From assembly GCA_937864265.1 (NCBI GenBank), contig CALMIR010000170.1, positions 24,830-88,829 on the forward strand: a stretch of 64,000 nt of DNA, given 5' to 3'. Under the pieces are notes generated by a model. That model saw nothing but the letters and a program-made list of their open reading frames with translations, had not been told where the DNA came from and did no database searches. Origin of the DNA: an uncultured Saprospirales bacterium (GTDB lineage: Bacteria > Bacteroidota > Bacteroidia > Chitinophagales > Saprospiraceae). Within the stretch, counting starts at the first letter, position 1, and each line of letters starts with the position of its first letter. The position numbers and the translations under genes were made by a program. Below, one piece after another: positions 25,943 to 34,524 of the stretch.

Positions 25943-26350
25943 ATGGAAAAATTGGAACTAGCCATTGAGTTTTTGCAAAGCCAGATTCCAGAGTTGATCG
26001 GGGTTTATCTCTTTGGCAGCTATGCCGATGGCAGTTTCCATGCAGAAAGCGATGTTGATTTGGCTTATTTAACCTCAAAGCCGGAAAAACACAGCGCAAC
26101 CCAAATTTGGGAATGGCGACTGCAACTCACTCAAATACTGAATCGCTCGGTTGACTTGGTTGATTTACAGGCCAGTGCAACTGATTTTAGATTCCTGATC
26201 GTCAGCTTGGGCAAACGCATTTATACCGCCGATGTGTATCAATGCGATACTTTCGATATGATCGCTATATCAATGTACCAGCACTTCGAATTGGAACGGG
26301 CCGATTTGGTCAAAGCAATAAAAGAAAGAGGATATATTTATGGCAGATAG
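25943..26350 (+). CDS. mntA: MntA-like nucleotidyltransferase antitoxin
   Basis: The 135-residue protein is a minimal nucleotidyltransferase of the MNT type, with the motif GSYADGSFHAESDVDLAYL (G-S-x10-D-x-D). In MntA/HepT modules MntA inactivates the HepT toxin by AMPylating a Tyr in its RX4HXY motif. All three catalytic elements seem present. The reading frame overlaps the start of hepT by 11 bases, as expected for a two-gene toxin-antitoxin unit. The neighbouring hepT is broken by two frameshifts in this sequence. Confidence 0.85.
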   Translation: MEKLELAIEFLQSQIPELIGVYLFGSYADGSFHAESDVDLAYLTSKPEKHSATQIWEWRLQLTQILNRSVDLVDLQASATDFRFLIVSLGKRIYTADVYQCDTFDMIAISMYQHFELERADLVKAIKERGYIYGR

Positions 26351-26751
26351 TGTGATTTTATACAAGGTTGATAGTATTGAAAGATGCCTGAAGCGGGTAG
26401 AAGAAGATTATAGGGGGCACGAGGATGATTTTTGCAAGATTTCATGCGGCAGGACGCTGTTTTATTGAACTTACAAAGAGCCTGTGAGCAAACGATAGAT
26501 TTAGCCAATCATTTGGTGAAAACACAAAAATTAGGCATCGTTCACCACAGCAGAGAGGCATTCGAACTATTGCAAAATGCCAACTTGCTGGAGAAAAAGA
26601 GTTAGCCGGGAAAATGATGCGCATGGTGGCTTTTAGAAATATTGCTATTCACCAATACACCAAACTGGACATGCAAATTGTGGTCAGTATCATCGAAAAA
26701 GACCTGGGTTTTTTCCGACAGTTTGTGAAGATAGCGCTTATCCTTACGTAA
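26340..26751 (+). pseudogene. hepT: HepT-like toxin gene with two frameshifts
   Basis: Three consecutive frames together give a whole HepT protein: MADSVILYKVDSIERCLKRV in the first, then QDAVLLNLQRACEQTIDLA and LGIVHHSREAFELLQNANLL in the second, then MVAFRNIAIHQYTKLD in the third. The catalytic RX4HXY motif is present as RNIAIHQY. Both frame changes are repaired by adding one base to a homopolymer: T5 at 26429-26433 and A5 at 26594-26598. This pattern fits either a decayed toxin or sequencing errors in homopolymers. The 3' end overlaps the convergent Rieske gene by 8 bases. Confidence 0.85.
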
Positions 26752-27862
26752 AGTCTTCCTTCTCTTCCCCGATCAAAAAGCTGCTCACCAGGCGATGAAA
26801 ATGGTGCACGCATTTTTCCATACTAGGAGAAAAGCGCCCTTTCCAGTAGAGGCGAGATTTAATGCCCTGTTGCACGCTTTCCACCACAGCTTCGTCCTCC
26901 ATTTCCGTCTGGTGAATATTGGCATTTTCGCGGGCAAACTCCTGTCCTTCAAAAGTATAGGCGCGGAAGCGCACCAGTGTCTGTTCCGGTCCAATCGGTT
27001 CCACCACATTCATGGACAAGCCCCAGGGGTAAAAATTGAGCATCAGGTTGGGGAATACCCAAAAATAGTAGGCAAATACCCGGCGTCCGTAGTCGCGATG
27101 GTCGGGCGGCAGATCAAAGCAAGGTGAATGCGCATCGGCAATGCCCACTTGCAAGTTGCAATACGGAAACAGTTCATAGTCGTATTGGCCAAAATCGAGT
27201 GCCTTGTTGAGGCCAGGGTGCACAAAAGGCACGTGGAAGCCTTCCAGGTAATTGTCCACGTACAAAGCCCAATGCGCATTGACCGGATAATCCTGAGTGC
27301 CCGTTTCTGATAGCCTAAGTTGGTCAAAAGGTAAAAATCCGATGCGCTCCGTCACAGGTGCCATGATATCATCGAGCGGGAGAAAAGGCGATAGGCTGGT
27401 AAAAAGCATGTTGCACCAAGATAGCAGCGGCAACTCCGGCAAGTGATCGGTGGGGGCTGGGAAATTTTCTACCCCCTGAAAACCGGGCATGCTTTTGAAT
27501 TCGCCATTCAGGTGGAAACAGCGCCCGTGATAGCCGCAAGTGATCTGTCGGGCATTCCCCGCCTCTTCTACCATGATCTTTCCCCGATGGGTACATACAT
27601 TCGACAAGCAACGGCTTTGCCCTGCTTGGTCTTTAGTCAGCAAAAGCGGCTCATTGAGAAAGCCAGGTAGCAATTCGACGGGCAGCACATAGCCGTTTTC
27701 CGGCAAATCGGCTTCATCGGCTACCCAATGCCAGCATCGGGTGAATACCTGCTCTTTCGCCAACTCAAACAGCTCTGTTTTGCGATAAAAATCGGCGGGC
27801 AGGGTGTAGGCTTGGGTAATGGATGGGGCTACGGCCAGTTCAGAATCATTGTTCTTCTTCAT
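26744..27862 (-). CDS. Rieske non-heme iron oxygenase alpha-subunit-like protein
   Basis: The 372-residue protein has the Rieske [2Fe-2S] motif CTHRGK followed by CGYHGR (residues about 90-115), and a catalytic domain with the mononuclear-iron segment DNYLEGFHVPFVHPG. This is the layout of ring-hydroxylating dioxygenase alpha subunits and of glycine betaine or carnitine monooxygenases (SRPBCC family). The substrate cannot be read from the sequence. A separate reductase is needed but none is adjacent. The start at 27862 (MKKNNDSELA) overlaps the stop of the upstream protease gene by 17 bases; an ATG at 27880 is also possible. The overlap suggests co-transcription with the protease. Confidence 0.85.
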   Translation of the reverse strand: MKKNNDSELAVAPSITQAYTLPADFYRKTELFELAKEQVFTRCWHWVADEADLPENGYVLPVELLPGFLNEPLLLTKDQAGQSRCLSNVCTHRGKIMVEEAGNARQITCGYHGRCFHLNGEFKSMPGFQGVENFPAPTDHLPELPLLSWCNMLFTSLSPFLPLDDIMAPVTERIGFLPFDQLRLSETGTQDYPVNAHWALYVDNYLEGFHVPFVHPGLNKALDFGQYDYELFPYCNLQVGIADAHSPCFDLPPDHRDYGRRVFAYYFWVFPNLMLNFYPWGLSMNVVEPIGPEQTLVRFRAYTFEGQEFARENANIHQTEMEDEAVVESVQQGIKSRLYWKGRFSPSMEKCVHHFHRLVSSFLIGEEKEDFT

Positions 27863-28937
27863 ATTTCCAGGATGCGCCATATTGTTCTACTAAAATATTG
27901 TCAAAATGATCCGCTTTGTTAAACAGGTTTTGGAAAAGCTTTTTCCCAGTGTCCACATTCAGGTAGCGGTCATAAATGATCAGTGATAGGATGATGTCGC
28001 GCCCTTTGATGCTAAAATTTAGCCCCTCAATCTGATAGTTCTGCCGCAGCAGGTATTCATAAAGCGGCTTGATATTGTCTTTTGGCAACAGGCACAAATA
28101 AGCATCGCCGGAAATAATACCGCTTTCCTCATGGTAGGAAATCGTAATTCGGGCACTTCCTTGTTGGATTTCCCAGTTGTTGGGCCCTCTACGCGAAAGG
28201 GTGATGTCGTGCCCAGCATCTTTCAACAATTCTTCAATGGTATGGGCGATACCGGCGGGTTCGTACAATTCGGCTAGTGAAGCCAGATCAACCCGGGCAC
28301 CGCAATGGGGGCAGTATTTGTCGTTCTCGATATTGAGTTCAGATACGATATTTTGGCAGGATTCGCAGCGAACTTTTACTTGGCCGCTTGCCTCCAAAAA
28401 GTCCTGAATGGCATCGTGCAAATAATGCACAGGCAATGAAAAACCGATATTATCGCCATCCTGAATGATAAAGGTATTGATACCGATCACCTGTCCCTTG
28501 TTGTTGACCAATGGGCCGCCGCTGTTGCCGGGATTCAGCGCCGCATCGTGTTGGATGTAGCGGATGCCTTCCTGCTCGTGATTGGTATTGGAAATGATAC
28601 CCTGGGTAGTGGTAAACTTTAATCCAAACGGGTGGCCGCAGGCAATCACTTGGTCGCCTTCGGCAAAAAGGTGGTTAATGCCCAACTCCACCATGGGCAA
28701 GTCGATTTCGTCTGGCGCTTTCAAAAAAGCCAAATCGTACTTGGGATCTGTATAAATAACAGGAACCAATTGTTTGTTAAACCCTTTGCCTTCTACAATG
28801 GCCTCCCGGTTGCCCCGAACGACGTGTTCGTTGGTGATGATCAGGTTGGCATCTTTGAAATAAAACCCAGTACCGGTGCTGTAAGGCGTGGCAATTTGGA
28901 TAACAACAGAGGTGTAGCGTTCAATGACTTCTTTCAT
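27846..28937 (-). CDS. Trypsin-like serine protease with zinc ribbon and YbjN-like domain
   Basis: The 363-residue protein has a trypsin-like (S1C, DegP-like) domain with the full triad: His38 in TNEHVV, Asp68 in KYDLAFLK and Ser139 in NPGNSGGP. It has no signal peptide and no PDZ domain. Instead a zinc ribbon follows (Cys191, Cys194, Cys209, Cys212: CESC and CPHCG) and then a ~130-residue C-terminal domain (about 225-355) that resembles YbjN/type III chaperone-like folds. Cytoplasmic trypsin-like enzymes of this design are unusual. It has its own strong promoter and runs into the Rieske gene by an overlap. Role unknown. Confidence 0.85.
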   Translation of the reverse strand: MKEVIERYTSVVIQIATPYSTGTGFYFKDANLIITNEHVVRGNREAIVEGKGFNKQLVPVIYTDPKYDLAFLKAPDEIDLPMVELGINHLFAEGDQVIACGHPFGLKFTTTQGIISNTNHEQEGIRYIQHDAALNPGNSGGPLVNNKGQVIGINTFIIQDGDNIGFSLPVHYLHDAIQDFLEASGQVKVRCESCQNIVSELNIENDKYCPHCGARVDLASLAELYEPAGIAHTIEELLKDAGHDITLSRRGPNNWEIQQGSARITISYHEESGIISGDAYLCLLPKDNIKPLYEYLLRQNYQIEGLNFSIKGRDIILSLIIYDRYLNVDTGKKLFQNLFNKADHFDNILVEQYGASWKYEEEQ

Positions 28938-28942
28938 ACAGA

Positions 28943-28986
28943 CCGACTAAGTCGGCAAATATAATGGCTTATCGTCATTTACACAA
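28943..28986 (-). promoter_or_regulatory. Promoter with dyad at the start site
   Basis: On the minus strand TTG (28986-28984), a 20-base spacer and TATATTTG (28963-28956) fit the Bacteroidota promoter pattern. Just downstream, at the expected start of transcription, CCGAC-TAA-GTCGG (28943-28955) is a perfect inverted repeat that could be an operator or a 5' hairpin. The protease ATG follows after a few bases. Confidence 0.55.
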
Positions 28987-29004
28987 TTTGGGAAGCGGGT
29001 ATTT

Positions 29005-29766
29005 TCACCAACTCATATTGGGATACGCCCTTTGCACGAATTGCAATTCGGCTAAAATGTAACCCAAGTGTTCGCTGTGCCGCGCACCCGTTTTGCCTCC
29101 CTCCTGTATCCAACTGTTTTCAGGAACCTGCAAAGTGGCTTCTTGAAGCACCGCATGCACCTTTTCGAGGTACTGTCGTTTGATCTGCTGCAAATCGGGG
29201 CCAATGCCAACTTCCTTCATTTGGCGATCTGTCTCTGTTTCTGTTGTCAGCTCACCAGTGAACATCCAGAGGTCGTCCAGTGCCTGCTGCATTTTTTGAT
29301 GGCTCAATTCGGTGCCGTCGCCCAAGCGGATCATCCATTCCGAGCTGTACCGCAAATGGTAGGTAATTTCTTTGATGGCTTTCCCCGCAATGGCCTTTAA
29401 TTGCTCGTCGTTGCTGCTGAGCAGGGCTTCATACAAGTAAAAATTGAAAGCGTCAAAAAGAAATTGGCGGGTAATCAAGTAGGCAAAATCTTCATTGGGC
29501 TGTTCAACCAACAATACATTGCGAAATTCTGGAACATCGCGCAGATAGGCCAATTGGTCTTCATCCCGTCCTTTGTTTTCGATGGCGGCGGCGTGCTGCA
29601 AGAGCGAACGAGCCTGCCCCACCTGATCCAAGGCAATGTTGGTTAGCGCAATATCCTGTTCAAGCACCGGGGCTTTGCCGCAATATTCAGAAAGGCGATG
29701 ACCCAGAATGAGCGCATTATCGCCCAACTGTAAGAGGTATTGGAAATGAGTTTCCCGCAAGTCCAT
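29005..29766 (-). CDS. paaC: Phenylacetyl-CoA epoxidase subunit PaaC
   Basis: PaaC is the structural, non-catalytic ferritin-like subunit that pairs with PaaA in the ring 1,2-epoxidation of phenylacetyl-CoA. The 253-residue product starts at the ATG at 29766 (MDLRETHFQYLLQLGDNALI), which fits homologues. Diagnostic pieces are LGHRLSEYCGKAP, ALDQVGQARSLLQHAA, FAYLITRQFLFDAF and HSEHLGYILAE with AYP near the end. It begins one base after the paaB stop. The next gene downstream on this strand has its own promoter, so the paa message ends here. Confidence 0.93.
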   Translation of the reverse strand: MDLRETHFQYLLQLGDNALILGHRLSEYCGKAPVLEQDIALTNIALDQVGQARSLLQHAAAIENKGRDEDQLAYLRDVPEFRNVLLVEQPNEDFAYLITRQFLFDAFNFYLYEALLSSNDEQLKAIAGKAIKEITYHLRYSSEWMIRLGDGTELSHQKMQQALDDLWMFTGELTTETETDRQMKEVGIGPDLQQIKRQYLEKVHAVLQEATLQVPENSWIQEGGKTGARHSEHLGYILAELQFVQRAYPNMSW

Positions 29767-29767
29767 A

Positions 29768-30055
29768 TTATAGGTGTTTAACCTCATCGGGCAAGTGATA
29801 AAAAGTAGGGTGGCGGTAAGTCTTATCTTCGGCCGGATCGAAAAGCGATTCGTTTTGGTCAGGGCTTGAGGCCTTGATATGTTTTGATTCCACCACCCAT
29901 ATACTTGCTCCTTCCCCTCTTCGGGTATAAACATCCCGGGCATTTTCCAATGCCATTTCTTCGTCAGCCGCATGCAAACTGCCCACATGCTTGTGGCTCA
30001 GCCCGTTCTTGCTTCTGATGAACACTTCCCACAAAGGCCAGCTTTTATTGTTCAT
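29768..30055 (-). CDS. paaB: Phenylacetyl-CoA epoxidase subunit PaaB
   Basis: PaaB is a small bridging subunit of the PaaABCE epoxidase. The 95-residue product has the expected length and signature: WPLWEVFIRSKNGLSHKHVG, SLHAADEEMALENARDVYTR and EGASIWVVES. It lies between paaA and paaC on the same strand, 68 bases downstream of paaA and one base from paaC. Confidence 0.93.
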   Translation of the reverse strand: MNNKSWPLWEVFIRSKNGLSHKHVGSLHAADEEMALENARDVYTRRGEGASIWVVESKHIKASSPDQNESLFDPAEDKTYRHPTFYHLPDEVKHL

Positions 30056-30123
30056 TGATATTTTTGATGCGTATTTGAATATTTTTGAGTGTAGCCCAGA
30101 AACCGGAAACCTGGAACCAGAAA
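30056..30123. repeat. Small copy of GAAACC/AGAAAC extragenic repeat
   Basis: The paaA-paaB gap holds CAGAAACCGGAAACCTGGAA followed by CCAGAAACTAAAG, the same short motif (GAAAC-T/C-AGAAACCAG and its reverse) that fills other gaps near 34.5, 34.7, 44.16 and 51.7-51.9 kb. Confidence 0.4.
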
Positions 30124-31080
30124 CTAAAGACTTCCAACCAACTCCTCTTTCCGCTTTCTCCGTTTCTCACTATACGCCAGAGCCGCTTCCCGAACCCATG
30201 CCCCTTCTTCGTGGGCTTTGAGGCGGGCTTTCATCCGCTGCCGATTGCAAGGGCCGTTGCCTTGAATGACCTGGCGGAATTCCTCCCAGTTGATGGCGCC
30301 AAAATCGTAGTGCTCGCGTTCGTCGTTCCATTTCAAATCGGGATCGGGTACAGTAAGCCCTAAAAATTCAGCTTGGGGTACTGTGATGTCAACAAAACGC
30401 TGGCGGAGTTCGTCATTGGTCATGCGTTTGATGCGCCACTTCATGGACTTTTCTGTATGCACAGAATCTTCATCGCTGGGGCCAAACATCATCAAAGAAG
30501 GCCACCACCAGCGATTCAAAGCATCCTGAGCCATTTGCTTTTGTGCTTCCGTTCCCTGGCAAAGGGTGAGCATGATCTCGTAGCCTTGGCGTTGGTGAAA
30601 ACTTTCTTCTTTGCAGATTCTGACCATAGCACGAGCATAAGGGCCGTACGAACAGCGGCACAGCGGCACCTGATTCATAATGGCAGCGCCGTCCACCAAC
30701 CAACCGATAGCGCCGATGTCGGCCCAACTCAGGGTCGGATAGTTGAAAATACTGCTGTATTTGGCTTTACCGCTGTGCAGTTCTTCCAACAATTCGTCGC
30801 GCTCGATGCCCAGCGTTTCCGCAGCGCTGTACAAGTACAGGCCATGGCCTGCCTCGTCCTGAACCTTGGCAATTAGCGCTACTTTTCGGCGCAACGATGG
30901 GGCACGGGTAATCCAATTGCTCTCGGGTAACATGCCAATGATTTCAGAATGGGCATGTTGGGCAATTTGCCGGATCAGCATTTGGCGGTATTCTTCCGGC
31001 ATCCAATCGCGAGGCTCCATTTTTTCTTCTCTGTCGATTCGAGCCTGAAATTGGGCTTCTGCTTGGATTTGGTTAGGCAT
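30124..31080 (-). CDS. paaA: Phenylacetyl-CoA epoxidase catalytic subunit PaaA
   Basis: PaaA is the di-iron catalytic subunit of the phenylacetyl-CoA 1,2-epoxidase. The 318-residue product has the expected opening ([20 protein letters not shown]), the iron-ligand helix [18 protein letters not shown] (EAxH), the second carboxylate-rich helix around [15 protein letters not shown] (ExxH) and the CoA-binding C-terminus. I start it at 31080 ([11 protein letters not shown]); the frame extends further upstream but without family-like sequence. A -7 box and a likely TetR-type operator lie upstream. Genes for PaaD, PaaE and later steps are not in the window. Confidence 0.94.
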   Translation of the reverse strand: MPNQIQAEAQFQARIDREEKMEPRDWMPEEYRQMLIRQIAQHAHSEIIGMLPESNWITRAPSLRRKVALIAKVQDEAGHGLYLYSAAETLGIERDELLEELHSGKAKYSSIFNYPTLSWADIGAIGWLVDGAAIMNQVPLCRCSYGPYARAMVRICKEESFHQRQGYEIMLTLCQGTEAQKQMAQDALNRWWWPSLMMFGPSDEDSVHTEKSMKWRIKRMTNDELRQRFVDITVPQAEFLGLTVPDPDLKWNDEREHYDFGAINWEEFRQVIQGNGPCNRQRMKARLKAHEEGAWVREAALAYSEKRRKRKEELVGSL

Positions 31081-31111
31081 AATTGGTCTTTTTTGAATAA
31101 CGTTCTGGCTG

Positions 31112-31153
31112 CAAATATACTTTGTAAAACACAATTAACGAACGTTTGTTCGT
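31112..31153 (-). promoter_or_regulatory. paaA -7 box with upstream TetR-type operator
   Basis: TATATTTG on the minus strand (31119-31112) is a perfect -7 box 32 bases before the paaA ATG. About 19 bases further upstream, where the -33 box should be, lies the dyad ACGAAC-GTTT-GTTCGT (31138-31153). Repressors of the TetR/PaaR class commonly control paa operons through such dyads; the specific regulator is not in the window. Confidence 0.5.
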
Positions 31154-31312
31154 AAAATTAACAACAATTGAACTTTCCAGACAGCTTTTTAATAAGCTGT
31201 AAAAAGAGGAAAAATAAAAATAATGGATTTCAATGTGGTAACTTTCAAAAAAAGCCGCAATTCCTTGTAAAAAGCATTATTTTTGCAGCTTAAAAATTAA
31301 AAAACAACAAAA

Positions 31313-32524
31313 ATGGCGATGGTAAGTACGTATCCGCTCTCCAAGCGGGTAATGCAAATGGAAGAATCTGCCACTTTGAGGATGTCTCAATTGGCCCGCG
31401 ACCTGGCTGCGCAGGGGCACAAAGTGATCAACCTGAGTCTGGGCGAACCAGATTTTGACACACCTGTGCACATCAAAGAGGCGGCCAAACAAGCCTTGGA
31501 TCAAGGATATACCAAATATACCCCCGTACCGGGTTTGGTGGAGCTGAAAAAAGCCATCCAGGAAAAATTCAAGCGGGACAACGGATTGGATTTTGCGCTC
31601 AATCAGATTGTTGTGTCCAATGGTGCCAAGCAGTCCATCGCCAATATCTGTCTTTCTTTGTTGGATGAAGGCGACGAGGTGATCATTTTGGCGCCTTATT
31701 GGGTATCCTATTCTGCCATCGTAGAATTGGCTGGTGGAAAACCCATATTGGTAAAATCGGGCATAGAGCAGGACTACAAATCGACAGCGGAAGAGATACA
31801 AGCCGCGATTACCGACCGCACCAAAGCGCTGCTTTATTCCTCGCCTTGTAATCCAACAGGTTCTGTTTATACCAAAGAAGAGCTAAAAGCCATCGCCGAT
31901 ATGATTGCCCAATACGAGGACATCGTCATTATATCGGATGAAATTTACGAATACATCAATTTTGGTGAAAAACATTTCAGTATCGGCGCTTTTGAAAATG
32001 TCAAAGACCGTACGGTTACAGTCAATGGTTTTGCCAAGGGCTTTGCCATGACGGGCTGGCGTTTGGGCTACATAGGTGGGCCCGCGTGGTTGGCCGATGC
32101 TTGTACCAAAATACAGGGTCAGGTGACCTCTGGCGCTACCGCTTTCGGGCAAATGGCAGCCGCTCATGCGCTGTTGGCCGATATGCAACCCACTTACAAT
32201 ATGCGAGAAGCCTTCCTGCGTCGCCGCGATCTGGTGATCGAAAAACTGAGTGCGATACCCGGGTTTAAAGTAAACCGCCCTCAAGGTGCCTTTTATATTT
32301 TCCCCGACATCAGCGCTTATTTCGGGCTGAGCAGCCCGGATGGAACTCTCATCCGAAACTCAGACGATTTATGTGAATATCTGCTCGAAAAAGCCCATGT
32401 GGCTGCTGTAGCAGGTGCCGCTTTTGGAGCTGAAAACTGCTTCCGCATTTCTTACGCCGCTTCAGAGGAAGATTTGATTACTGCTATAGATAGGATAGGT
32501 GCCGCTGTAGCGGATTTGAAATAA
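31313..32524 (+). CDS. Class I pyridoxal-phosphate aminotransferase
   Basis: The 403-residue protein belongs to the AspC-like fold type I aminotransferases. Visible motifs are LSLGEPDFDTP (41-51), the Tyr-containing PGL-E-L segment, SSPCNPTGSVY (176-186), SDEIYEY (208-214) and the PLP lysine in FAKGFAMTGWRLGY (Lys242). Length is normal. The likely substrate is aspartate or an aromatic or alanine-type amino acid; sequence alone does not decide. It is divergent from paaA. TATTTTTG at 31278-31285 is a plausible -7 box. Confidence 0.92.
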   Translation: MAMVSTYPLSKRVMQMEESATLRMSQLARDLAAQGHKVINLSLGEPDFDTPVHIKEAAKQALDQGYTKYTPVPGLVELKKAIQEKFKRDNGLDFALNQIVVSNGAKQSIANICLSLLDEGDEVIILAPYWVSYSAIVELAGGKPILVKSGIEQDYKSTAEEIQAAITDRTKALLYSSPCNPTGSVYTKEELKAIADMIAQYEDIVIISDEIYEYINFGEKHFSIGAFENVKDRTVTVNGFAKGFAMTGWRLGYIGGPAWLADACTKIQGQVTSGATAFGQMAAAHALLADMQPTYNMREAFLRRRDLVIEKLSAIPGFKVNRPQGAFYIFPDISAYFGLSSPDGTLIRNSDDLCEYLLEKAHVAAVAGAAFGAENCFRISYAASEEDLITAIDRIGAAVADLK

Positions 32525-32629
32525 GCCTGAAAGGCAATTCAAATAGGGCAGTGGCAAACTACAAGATGTATTTTGCCGCTCTACCAGGCTGTTTTTTTAA
32601 AACTACAGAAAGCTTAAATTTTTTTTCCT

Positions 32630-32654
32630 TAGTGTAAAAAATACACTACCTTTA
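32630..32654 (+). promoter_or_regulatory. Dyad overlapping a -7 box before the kinase gene
   Basis: TAGTGTA-AAAAA-TACACTA (32630-32648) is a perfect 7-bp inverted repeat with a 5-base spacer. Its right arm runs into TACCTTTA (32647-32654), a near match to the -7 box. This looks like an operator, 18 bases ahead of the kinase ATG. Confidence 0.4.
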
Positions 32655-32671
32655 CCGATCAAACATTTCCT

Positions 32672-33514
32672 ATGGTCGTAATAGTAGATAGCGGATCGAC
32701 AAAGGCAGATTGGAAAGTGGTCAATGGACAAGAAGTTCACAGCATCAGCACGATGGGCTTTAACCCTGTTTTTCACAATTCAGAGTTGATAAAAACAGAG
32801 GTATCCAAGGCGTTCAATGGCAAATCCTTTCCAGACGAAACCACTCATGTTTATTACTACGGAGCGGGCTGCTGGGATGCCCGCCTGAAAAAGGTAGTGG
32901 AAGAAGCCTTAACCAATGTATTCAATCATGCCGCTATCAATGTGGAGCATGACTTACTGGGGGCTGCTAGAGCTACCTGCGGCAATGCGCCGGGTATTGC
33001 CTGCATATTGGGTACTGGTTCTAATTCATGCTTATACGATGGAAAAGATGTTGTGGATAATGTCACGAATCTCGGCTATCTATTGGGCGATGAGGGCAGT
33101 GGTACACATATCGGTAAGCGGCTAATACGGGCTTACTTTTACCGGGAGTTGCCCAAAGAATTGAAAGATGCTATGGATGAGCATTTTCCGGGAGGTCGCC
33201 AAACCATCTTGGACAACGTGTATGGAGGGGGAACGCCAAACGTTTATCTGGCTTCTTTTACTCGTTTTTTCCATCAATACCGCCATCATCCCTACTTCCA
33301 GAAATTATTATACTTATCTTTCTCCGAGTTTATAGACCGCCACGTGCGCAAATATCATGGCCATTTGGGGGTTCCAATTCATTTTATTGGTTCGGTGGCC
33401 TATTATTTTCAGGAAACCCTGCAAGCCATCTTGGAAGAACGCAGCATGACTATGGGACTAGTGATTCAAAAACCCATTGATAATCTGGTCGGTTTTCACA
33501 CTTCTTCCAACTAA
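32672..33514 (+). CDS. BadF/BadG/BcrA-type ATPase, N-acetylglucosamine kinase-like
   Basis: The 280-residue protein has the actin-like ATPase fold of N-acetylglucosamine kinases and BadF ATPases: the phosphate-1 loop VIVDSGSTKADW (3-14), IACILGTGSNSC as the phosphate-2 region and GYLLGDEGSG. No Fe-S cysteine pair of the BadF dehydratase activases is seen, so the sugar-kinase reading is preferred. Related Bacteroidota genes recycle amino sugars from cell wall or chitin. It is followed after 23 bases by pfkA in the same direction, which fits a sugar-phosphate context. Confidence 0.85.
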   Translation: MVVIVDSGSTKADWKVVNGQEVHSISTMGFNPVFHNSELIKTEVSKAFNGKSFPDETTHVYYYGAGCWDARLKKVVEEALTNVFNHAAINVEHDLLGAARATCGNAPGIACILGTGSNSCLYDGKDVVDNVTNLGYLLGDEGSGTHIGKRLIRAYFYRELPKELKDAMDEHFPGGRQTILDNVYGGGTPNVYLASFTRFFHQYRHHPYFQKLLYLSFSEFIDRHVRKYHGHLGVPIHFIGSVAYYFQETLQAILEERSMTMGLVIQKPIDNLVGFHTSSN

Positions 33515-33537
33515 TCAAAGACAAAAGTATCGGCATC

Positions 33538-34521
33538 ATGAGTAAAAACATCAAACGAATCGCTGTATTCACATCAGGGGGCGATGCGCCCGGTATGAAT
33601 GCGGCTTTACGCGCTGTCGTACGTACTGCTTATTTTCACGATCTTCACGTTTACGGGATTTCCAGGGGTTATGAGGGGATGATAGATGGTAAAATTGAGC
33701 GGCTGGAACGGGGCGATGTGGGCAATATCATCCATCGCGGGGGCACGATTTTAAAAACAGCCCGCAGCGAGCGTTTTAGATCGCCGGAAGGCAGAAATCT
33801 GGCTTATGAATCGCTGAAAGCATTCGATATAGACGCCTGCGTAGCGATAGGCGGAGACGGCACTTTTACCGGTGCCGACGTGTTTACCAGTGAATTTGGC
33901 ATTCCTTTTATTGGTATTCCTGGCACTATCGACAATGATCTTTTTGGCACCGACCTCAGTGTGGGTTTCGATACTGCCGTCAATACAGCGATCGAAGCCG
34001 TAGATAAAATCAGAGATACCGCCGATTCGCACAACCGCCTTTTCTTTGTAGAAGTGATGGGGCGCCATGCAGGGTTTATTGCTTTATATACTGGCATCGG
34101 CAGTGGAGCGGGCAGCGTGTTGATCCCTGAAAAAGACACTTCTATTGAAAGTTTGGTGGATACCCTAAAGAAAGGCATTAAGCGGAGCAAACCTTTTGGT
34201 ATTGTTATTGTTGCCGAGGGAAACAAGAGCGGGAATGCGACGGAAATTGCCCGCAAAGTCAACGAAGCCATCGACTTTTACGACACCAAAGTAACCATCA
34301 TTGGGCACCTACAACGCGGAGGTTCTCCTACCTGCCTCGATCGCGTCTTGGCTTCTCGCTTGGGGTTTGCTGCCGTAGAGGGGCTGTTGAAAGGCCAGAA
34401 AAATGTAATGACGGGCATCATCGACGGTAAAATTACTTATACCCCCTTCAAAGAAGCCGTCACAACGCCTAAAAAACTCGATCGGGATTTGATCAAAATG
34501 GCGGAAATACTGGCGATGTAA
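33538..34521 (+). CDS. pfkA: ATP-dependent 6-phosphofructokinase
   Basis: PfkA phosphorylates fructose 6-phosphate in glycolysis. The 327-residue product contains the nucleotide loop SGGDAPGMNAALRAVVR (about 13-29), GISRGYEGM, IGGDGTFTGA and PGTIDND. The Gly after GGD and the Gly in PGTIDND are those of the ATP-dependent enzymes, while pyrophosphate-dependent ones carry Asp and Lys there. FVEVMGRHAGFIA and LGHLQRGG-type segments (IIGHLQRGGSPTCLDR) complete the active site. It probably shares a transcript with the upstream kinase. The gene is followed by a long GC-rich hairpin. Confidence 0.96.
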   Translation: MSKNIKRIAVFTSGGDAPGMNAALRAVVRTAYFHDLHVYGISRGYEGMIDGKIERLERGDVGNIIHRGGTILKTARSERFRSPEGRNLAYESLKAFDIDACVAIGGDGTFTGADVFTSEFGIPFIGIPGTIDNDLFGTDLSVGFDTAVNTAIEAVDKIRDTADSHNRLFFVEVMGRHAGFIALYTGIGSGAGSVLIPEKDTSIESLVDTLKKGIKRSKPFGIVIVAEGNKSGNATEIARKVNEAIDFYDTKVTIIGHLQRGGSPTCLDRVLASRLGFAAVEGLLKGQKNVMTGIIDGKITYTPFKEAVTTPKKLDRDLIKMAEILAM

Positions 34522-34524
34522 GGG

